Source: Hansfordia pulvinata
Taxonomy: Eukaryota; Ascomycota; Sordariomycetes; Xylariales
NCBI GenBank assembly: GCA_006538405.1
Contig: BJKQ01000005.1
Coordinates: forward strand, 620,001 to 684,000
DNA length: 64,000 nt
Reading direction: 5' to 3'
Shown here: positions 57,487 to 64,000 of the stretch, one piece after another
Layout of the letters: every line of letters starts with the position of its first letter
Numbering within the stretch: position 1 is the stretch's first letter
The notes under the pieces: generated by a model
What the model saw: only the letters and a program-made list of their open reading frames with translations
Database searches by the model: none
What the model was told of the DNA's origin: nothing
Position numbers and translations under genes: made by a program

Positions 57487-58867
57487 ATGGCCCTGAAACT
57501 ACTCGCCCTCACGCTGGCGGCGGCGGCCGCCGCCGCCGCGTCGGCGAGCAGCAACAGCAGCTCCTCCGGCTTCAGCCAGCTGCCCGCGCTCTCGGGGCCG
57601 TACCGGGTGGGCGTGACGAACCTCGAGGTGGTCGACGCCTCGCGGGAGGACCCCCTGGCGCCCGAGAAGCACCGGCCGCGCGACCTGATGGTGTCGCTGT
57701 ACTACCCGACGGTCAACTTTACGTCGACCTCGATCGCACACGGGACAACAGCTACGGGCACCACTACGACAACAGCAGCAGCTACGGGCACAACTACAAT
57801 AGCAGCAACACCTACACACACAACTACAAGAACGGCAGCACCCACGCACACCGCCACCACGACAAAGACACCTGCTACCTGGCCCCGGACTTCTCCCCGC
57901 GGATCGCGGCGGCGCTGGAGTCGGCGGCGGGCATCCCGGCCAACGAGACGGGCAGCATCCTGACGCGCTCCTGCGCCGGGGCCCCGGTGACGCGGCCCGG
58001 GGAGCGGCCGGTGCTCTTCTTCAGCCACGGGCTGGGCGGGGCGCGGTTCCTGTCGACGGCGCTGCTGGAGGAGCTGGCCAGCCGGGGGTGGGTGGTGGTG
58101 GCGGTGGACCACACGTACGACGCGGTATTGGTGGAGTTCCCGGACGGGCGGGTGGTCGGAGGGGTGTCCCCGAGGACCCGCCCGAGGGGAGCGAGCTGGA
58201 TGAGCTGGTGGAAGTGCGGGCGCATGACCTCGTGTCTGTACTCGACGCGCTGGGGAGGGAGGAGTACCTGAGGCAGATCCCGGGGCTGGAGAAGAGGGGA
58301 GGTAGAGGGAAAGAGCGCCACCACCACCAACACCACGACCGACTGCGGACGGAGGGCGGGGTGGGCGTGTTCGGGCACTCGCTGGGAGGCGCGACGGCGC
58401 TGCGGGCGATGCAGCTGGACGGGCGGTTCGCGGCCGGGGCCAACATGGACGGGGCGTTCCGCGGGCCGGAGCTGGAGCAGCTGAAGCAGAGAGAAGACGA
58501 CGACGACGATGAGGAGGAGGAGGGAGAGGACAAGCCGTTCCTGCTGCTGGCTGCGGAGAACCACGACCGGGCCAACGACGCCAGCTGGGCGGCCTTCTGG
58601 GAGGGGTTCCGGGGCGCGCGGAAGTGGCACTTCCAGGTGGCGGGGGCGCTGCACCTCGATTTCAGCGACCTGGCGCTGTTCAAGGCGCTGCCGTGGGTGC
58701 CCGCGGCGTACCGGGGCAACCTGGGGGACATCGAGGGCCGGAGGGCGCTGGCGGTGCTCGGCGCGTACCTGGGCAGCTTCTTCGACCGGGCCGTCCGGGG
58801 CAGGGACGACGGCCTGCTGGACGGGGTGGGGGCGGCGGCGTGGCCTGAGGTCAGTGTCGGTCGGTGA
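57487..58867 (+). CDS. Secreted PAF-acetylhydrolase-like alpha/beta hydrolase (two apparent one-base frame breaks)
   Basis: The N-terminus MALKLLALTLAAAAAAAASA is a signal peptide. The PAF-AH fold then starts with LSGPYRVGVTNLEVVD and RPRDLMVSLYYPTVN. Downstream motifs are VLFFSHGLGGARF (oxyanion region), the nucleophile elbow VGVFGHSLGGATALRA, and a catalytic-His candidate in AGALHLDFSDLAL near the end; PAF-AH relatives use this Ser-Asp-His order. The substrate is probably an oxidised or short-chain phospholipid or another ester. Between them is an unusual Asn/Ser/Tyr/His-rich insert (DNSYGHHYDNSSSYGHNY onward). The frame changes at about 57740 (GGG run before that insert) and at about 58160 (GGAGGGGTG). 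One added G at each gives one open protein of about 460 residues. Intron signals do not explain either break. Confidence 0.7.
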
Positions 58868-59344
58868 TTTCTGTCTGTCTGTCCGGTCAGGGTCAGGGTC
58901 GGTGTCGGGGTCGGGGTCCAGGGGGCGGGATCCGCGTAGGAAATGTGTATTTGAGGCTGCGTTATAGAAGAAGGGATTGGAGGTGTTGCGAGTATGGTCT
59001 AAGGTATATGATGAATGTGAGGACAACTCCCTATAGAGACTGAACAAGCACTACCTTACCTACCTTACCTGCTCAGTCAGACCGCAAGAGCAGGGCTGGT
59101 TGGTCATGGTCTGGAGCCGCGGGATTACTACGGTAGGGTCAGGTCGATCATATTCAGGACGTCATCAGCAGACCCCCGGCCGCAGCGCTGTCATCATCAA
59201 CCTGATGCGTCACCCTCCCCCAGCCTCTGCATTTGCAAAACCCGTGGGCTCGAAATCGCCACACGACGGGTCTGCCGGCGGGCCGCCCGCCTCTGCGCCG
59301 GATCGGGAAAGTGTCTCTGAGGATTGAGAGAGGGCGAGAGCGGT

Positions 59345-59406
<62 letters not shown>

Positions 59407-59956
59407 GTCTCTCGCCGGTGGAATCTCCAGCGCTCTTCTTCAGCCGAAACCCCCGTGGGTTCTCCCCCACCCCCCTTCTGTAATATTGTCCGATTGGTGC
59501 AGTACTCGTGTGAGGATTCCGCAACTCGGTTCAGCGCCGCGGTCGGGAATGTGAGCAGGGCCTGGACTTGGACTGCCCACGCCGAGTCGTCAACCTCATT
59601 CAGGGTTCTGCCTGCCTCTTCGTGTGAGACGGGACCGCCCACGCGCTCTGATGAAGGGCCAAAGCCAAAGGCTGGACCCCTGCATCCATCGCAATGGATG
59701 AGCGTCTGCCGTCCGGTCTCCCAGGTACGCACACGCACACCCACGCGTACGTGTACTCGTGAGCGGAGTTCCGGGTCAGATAGGGGCAGCCGGCTGGAAT
59801 CTTTCTGACGCCGAGCCTGCCACACCCACCCCCCTTCTTTGACTGATTATAAAGCGAGCGTCGACCTGGGCTCCGCAGACCGACTGGTCTCCTGGGCTGT
59901 ATACGCGACGACTGACGCGAGTGTGAAATAAAAACTCGCCACGCATACAACAAACG
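58868..59956. other. Spacer with GA microsatellite and TATA box
   Basis: No gene seen. The minus frame 59154-59825 is open only because of the GA repeat. A TATAAA at 59848-59853 lies 109 bp before the AA8 gene start. Confidence 0.6.
59347..59403. repeat. (AG)n microsatellite, ~28 units
   Basis: An uninterrupted AG run of about 57 bp, purines on the plus strand. It creates artificial Arg-Glu and Leu-Ser frames. Confidence 0.95.
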
Positions 59957-61368
59957 ATGGGTAGTCTTTGGCATCTCGCGCTAACCTGGGGCCTGGCGGC
60001 GCTTCTGTGTAAGTGGTGTTCTATACCTGCCTACCTCCTTACCTACCTTACCTACCCACCCTGCCTATCTACCTTGCGTAGCTACCTATTCTTTCCTGTG
60101 ATAGAGCAAGAAGATGAATGTTGAAGGAACATGCTAACGCCCCACACCCAAGTCGCCCGGCCGTGCCCGGCCCAGAAGAGCAGCAGTACCCCCGCGACGC
60201 CGTACACGGACCCGGAGACGGGCATCGTGTTCGGCACGTGGGCGGTGCCCGACCGCAACGCCGGCGACGACGGGGGCGACACCGGCGCCGCGTACGGCGG
60301 CATGGCGGTGGGCGTCGCGCTGCCCGCGGACGCGCTGGAAGTCGACGCCACCGAGTTCATCGGCATGCTCGTGAGTCTGCCCCCTCCCCTTTTCATAATA
60401 CCTGCTGGTAGGAGTGGGCTCTCGAAATTTTTCTCATCTCGATAAAAGAGAGAGAAAAGAAAAACAAAGGTCTGGTCGTGATTGACTGGCCGACTGACCC
60501 CAGAAAAACAGCAATGCCCCTTCAACACGACGCAGCCCTCGGGCTGGTGCGGCATCTCCATGTCCTCGGGCATGACCAACAGCCTGCTGCTGATGGCGTG
60601 GCCCAACAACAACAACAACAGCAACAACAGCAACAACAGCAACAACAGCAACAACAGCAACAACAGCAACAACAGCAACAACAGCAACAACAGCAACAAC
60701 AGCAACAGCAGCAACAACAGCACGGAGGCCGTCGAGGGTGGTGGTGGTAACGGGACGCAGACAGAGACGGAGACGGAGATCCTCACGTCGTTCCGCTTCG
60801 CGGGCGACTACGTCTTCCCCGAGGTGTACGCGGGCAACGCGACGCTGACGCAGATCTCGCACCGCGCCAACGCCACGCACTACACCCTCCTGTTCCGGTG
60901 CGTCGACTGCCTGCGGTGGGACCACGGCGGGGCGGCGGGGGAGGCGGGGGCGACGCTGCGACTGCTGCTAAGGAGGGCTCGGGCTCGGGCTCGGCCTCGA
61001 CCTCGGCCGGCGTGCTGCTTCTCGGGTGGGGCGCGGCGCTCGCCAGCCCGGAGAACCCGGGTTGCCCGGCCGAGATCGGGTTCGGGTTCCACGACAACGG
61101 GCAGGGCGCGTTCGGGGCGCGGCTGAACGGGACCGGGACCGGGAGCGGCGCGGCGGTGGCGGCCGACCCGGCGTCGTACGCGGGGTGGGCGGCGCTGGCC
61201 ACCAGGACGGTCACGGGGTCGTGCGGCGGCGGCGGCGGCGGCGGCGGAGAGGCGACGACCTCTGTTACTGCCACTGCCAGCGCGACCGAGAACGCGGCGC
61301 CGAGCGTCACGGGCGTCGTCGTCCCCGTGCCCGACGGCAAGGTGGGCCACAGCGTCGGGTGCTGTTGA
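59957..61368 (+). CDS. Secreted AA8 haem-b cytochrome domain protein (CDH cytochrome-like), with Asn/Ser insert
   Basis: Exons 59957-60008, 60153-60370 and 60512-61368; exon 3 uses the second of two nearby CAG acceptors, which gives the right phase. MGSLWHLALTWGLAALLFA is the signal peptide. The AA8 cytochrome of cellobiose dehydrogenases is recognisable: FTDPETGIVFGTW-type start, EFIGML|QCPFNTT, then GWCGISMSSGMTNSLLLMAW (axial Met in SSGM), FRFAGDYVFPEVYAG, THYTLLFRCVDCLRWDHGG, and GFHDNGQGAFGARL with the likely axial His. AA8 proteins pass electrons to LPMOs or reduce iron. No flavin domain or CBM1 follows the Gly/Ser/Thr linker. The insert of about 39 Asn/Ser residues is encoded at 60605-60721. 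One G is missing near 60920-60955, where the frame shifts once. Confidence 0.8.
60605..60721 (+). repeat. In-frame AACAACAGC repeat encoding (Asn-Asn-Ser)n
   Basis: About 13 near-perfect 9-bp units coding for Asn-Asn-Ser inside the AA8 domain, between the MAW strand and the EILTSFRF strand. In other frames it reads as poly-Gln/Leu, which produces spurious ORFs on both strands. Confidence 0.95.
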
Positions 61369-62534
61369 TATGTACCGATGGAGACAAGCAGTGGCCGGCA
61401 TAAGGGCCGGCCCCTTGGACCAGCTGCAAGATCGTCCGTCCGTCCCAGCCAGCAGCAGTCTGCCCCGACGGGCCGACCGACGATGAAATCGCAAACGCGC
61501 CGCTCACTGGATCGAGCTGGCGCCGTGGGATAACCAGATTACAACCCCTGAACGAACCAATACGAATGTGAGCCGCCTTCAGCACACTCGGGGGACATGA
61601 CCTGGCAGGCTGTTTTGCTGGGGGCCCCAGACAGACAACTGACTCTTCCTCTTTTTGCAGAATGACACCGGTCATCACGCGCCCTAACGTCACGTTCTAC
61701 GACTTTTTTTCTTTACCCAGGCCTACGGCGACCCGATACAAGCCGACGCCGACGAGTACCTCAGTAAGTCTGCCGGGCGGGCGGGAGGAGGCTGTGTATC
61801 CCGGAGCTTTGTCAGCGGAAGGGGCATGGCCTGCGAGAGGAGGGAATGAGTGGTACTGGCGGGTTAGTTGTCGTCTTTTTTTCTTCCTCTTCGTTTCTTT
61901 CTTTCTTTCTTCTTCTTCTTCTTCCTTGTCTTGTTGGATCTGTTCTTCGTTGCGAAAGGGAAAGAAATGCTGACTGGGCCCTGCTGGCAGAGTGTCTGAT
62001 GGGGTAGGCGGTACCCAACGGACGGGGGGTGTACATAGGCGTCGAGTAGGTACCTACATATAGCGTGTGCATGCTGTCGAGGGGCAGATATATTTCATGC
62101 CACCCGACATCTAGATGTAGGCCGAATCAAAGTACATTATCTCACAAGGCTGATGTGAACCGTAATGCCCAGACGGCCGAGTTTCGTCCGCAACGGTCGC
62201 GCTGGGCAGACCGTGTTCTGCGACTCGGAATGCACACAAGTACACACCTAAGTACTTCAGCAGAGAGGACTTCGCGTGTATTGAGTGAGGTCCCGTGAGT
62301 GCAGCCTTGAGTGTCTATCTACAATGGTACATGTGAGTTGATCTGATGCCGCGAGGTCTCGCGCCACCACCCCGACGCAACTCCATCACCTCCGGCGTTC
62401 CTCTTAGAGGTAAACACCGCACACGCCACTTCTTCGCCAATCAGGCCCACTTCCCCAGGACGCTCATCTGTTGTTTTTTCGTGTTAGTGAGAAAGAGAGA
62501 GAGAGAGAGAGACAGAGGGAAGAGAGCGAAAAAC
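61369..62534. other. Convergent spacer with an exon-like fragment
   Basis: No complete gene seen. Around 61636-61770 two acceptor-like sites (TTTTTGCAG at about 61661, TTTACCCAG at about 61721) and a short open segment reading AYGDPIQADADEYLS before a GTAAGT-like donor look like internal exon structure, but I cannot attach them to any gene. GA-rich patch at 62489-62515. Confidence 0.45.
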
Positions 62535-63930
62535 TCACAACAACCATCCCGAGACCAGCCCGAGCCCGGCCAGCGAGGCGACCAGCGGCGAGGCGCGGCT
62601 CAGCTCGCCGCCGAACATCCAGTCGGCGGCCCACATCTCGACGACGCCGACCCAGACCAGGATCCCCGCGGACAGGGCGTCGAGCGTGCCGATGGCGACC
62701 AGCGTGCCCGGGTCGTTGCCGTTGAAGCGCGACAGCGCCCCGATCCCGATCGCCATGCCCGCGGGCGTCGTCACGGCGAAGCCCGCGGCCATGGCCAGCT
62801 TGTGCGCCATCGAGAGCGACTTTGACGACGGCGACGGGGCTTCTGTGGCTGCGGCGGGGAGTCGGTTGTCCGCAGAAGTGGCGGTCTTGTCGTGGGAGTC
62901 GGACGAGGAGGAGGAGGACTCGGCTGTGGCCGCCGCCGGGGAGGAGGAGGAGGAGGACCGCTGGGTGTGCCCCACCGAGGCGATCCGGCTGCCCAGCGCC
63001 ATGCCCTCAAACATCTGGTGGAACACGATGACGACGTACAGCGTGGCGAAGAAGCTGTCGCCCGCTACGACGACCGTGATGCCGATGACTTTTTGGGGGT
63101 TGTGCTTTTGTTAGCTTTCGAGTGCGCGGGGGGGGGGGGGGGGGGGGGGGAATCAGGGGGTTTTTCCAGAAGTGCAAGAGGAAGCTCGGGAATAACTTTC
63201 AAGGGGAAATGTCTCTTCTTCTCGTGGAGCAGGTGGGACCAAACGTACGGATGGAGTGGAAGATGATGCCGGCCTCGAGGACCAGCACGCTGACGGCCTC
63301 CTCGTTGTAGCGGGTGGCGCCGAACAGGCTGTGCGCCAGGCGGTGGCACACAAACTCGACGACGAACGACAGGAACAGCCCCGCCATCAGGACGGCGGCC
63401 GTCGTCGCCTCGTACTCGAGCTCCCCGAGGCACTCGTTGGTGAACATGAGCGACGCATGAGTGAAGAGCTTTTAGGGAGAGAGAGTCAGTCTCAGCCTTC
63501 AGGCACACAGAGAGAAGAAGAAAAAAAAAAGGGGGGGGGAAGACGGTGGTGGGCAGCTGCCTTGGGGGGGGGGGGGGGGGACCGAGAACTCACGTGGACA
63601 AAGGCGGTCGAGATGATGATGCCGGTGCCAAACTGCTTGACGATGGTGAAGACGACCTTGAAGTGGCCGGGCAGTGCCGGGGCGAGGAAGATGGGGATGA
63701 GGACGCCTGGGTGGGCGCGTCAGTTCAGCTCTGCGCGCCCTCCAGTCTCTTTGGACCAAAACAGAGAGAGAGAGAGTGAGAGAGAAAGACAGAATCAGAA
63801 AGACATACCGATCAGACTGGTGGCCAGCATGACAAACAGCAGCCCGATGCGCAGCCCAATGTTGTAGTCGCGGTTCTGCCGGGAGCACTGCGCGGCGCCG
63901 CCGCTCTCTCCCCCGGCGCCGGGGCAGTGT
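62535..63930 (-). CDS. ZIP-family zinc transporter, 3' part (5' end beyond right edge)
   Basis: Exons in the window: 63930-63809, 63706-63594, 63468-63249 and 63088-62535. Joins are in consistent phases: SLIG|VLIPIF, TAFVH|LFTHAS and FHSI|LIGITVVVAG. An upstream acceptor (CTGCAG) at 63931 shows that at least one further exon lies outside. ZIP metal-site motifs are present: TAFVHLFTHAS in TM4-like position, EAGIIFHSILIG (His-Ser-x3-Gly) and FHQMFEGMALG (His-x3-Glu-Gly). The long Ser/Ala-rich loop after GMALGSRIASVGH is the variable cytosolic loop. ZIPs such as Zrt1/Zrt2 import Zn2+ across the plasma membrane. Two introns contain G homopolymers (63128-63150 and 63564-63580). The protein ends LVSGWLL at 62535. 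Confidence 0.9.
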
Positions 63931-64000
63931 CTGCAGTCACGCGGAAGAGGCGAGATCCCGTCAGCAAAAAGAAAAAGTGTTGCCCGTGTCTGGCTCTCTG

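Noticed and set aside
57720..57963. Thr-rich frame at the end of the first PAF-AH segment (GTTTTTAAATGTTT-like)
   Set aside because: It dead-ends, whereas the neighbouring frame runs on into the conserved SHGLGG region; the Thr-rich reading is out of frame.
59154..59825. 223-codon minus-strand ORF with a Ser-Leu repeat
   Set aside because: Kept open by the AG microsatellite; no homology seen.
60082..60925. Poly-Leu / poly-Gln / Val-Ala-Val frames over the AACAACAGC repeat
   Set aside because: Shadows of the in-frame Asn-Asn-Ser repeat of the AA8 gene on other frames.
1..64000. CRISPR arrays, insertion sequences, operons or prophage-like features
   Set aside because: Spliced genes and fungal families show a eukaryotic nuclear origin; no regularly spaced direct repeats with unique spacers and no transposase genes were seen.
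62535..64000. A metal-homeostasis gene cluster (CDF, Ctr, ZIP)
   Set aside because: The three transporters are about 30 kb apart from each other with unrelated genes between; I treat the co-occurrence as chance.

Overview
The window looks like nuclear DNA of a filamentous ascomycete, most likely a sordariomycete of the Sordariales/Chaetomiaceae type. The genes carry short introns of roughly 50-270 nt with GTRAGT donors, CTAAC/CTGAC branch sites and CAG/TAG acceptors. Flanking coding sequence is very GC-rich, spacers are long and littered with TACCTACC / GGTACC / ACTCGTAC motifs, and the gene families are typically fungal: DUF7708 STAND-like protein, Zn2Cys6 regulator, AA8 cytochrome, FNIP/Lst4. 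No bacterial, organellar, viral or CRISPR features were seen. Coordinates of spliced genes below are outer limits; exon joins are given in the evidence text.

Layout. 1-784: last exons of a CDF zinc transporter. 785-9954: about 9 kb without a convincing gene. 10107-13781: single-exon LST4/FNIP homologue. 14813-16164 (-): HIS2 histidinol phosphatase, divergent from an RBM26/Rmn1-type CCCH+RRM protein (17704-20315). 21185-22825: GliT-like FAD disulfide oxidoreductase. 23735-24601 (-): 2H phosphoesterase, divergent from an M20 peptidase (25353-26636). 29834-31568: secreted nucleoside-hydrolase-like protein. 32540-33250: Ctr copper transporter. 34921-35927: HD-domain 5'-deoxynucleotidase. 37173-37750, 42104-42590 and 43103-43449: small predicted secreted proteins. 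39629-41242: large disordered protein of unknown role.

An accessory-looking block with visibly lower GC runs from about 43.9 to 54.7 kb. It holds an AAA+ ATPase (-), a divergently transcribed DUF7708 protein whose C-terminal half looks like a STAND NTPase that lost its Walker A lysine (+), and a Zn2Cys6 transcription factor (-) broken by a 7-bp tandem duplication. It is followed by an FAD monooxygenase (54802-56461), a PAF-acetylhydrolase-like secreted esterase (57487-58867), an AA8 haem-cytochrome protein with a long Asn/Ser repeat inside its domain (59957-61368) and the 3' part of a ZIP zinc transporter (62535-63930, -), which runs off the right edge.

The most striking global signal is about a dozen reading-frame breaks in otherwise well-conserved genes, nearly all of which would be mended by adding one base (two at one rmn1 site), usually in a C or G run. 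This uniform sign argues for base loss in the consensus rather than independent pseudogenisation. The 7-bp duplication in the transcription factor is a different, more credible real lesion. The most interesting candidate system is the AAA+ / pseudo-STAND divergent pair at 43966-49428. Metal handling recurs (CDF, Ctr, ZIP, AA8 haem), but the genes are far apart and no cluster is claimed.
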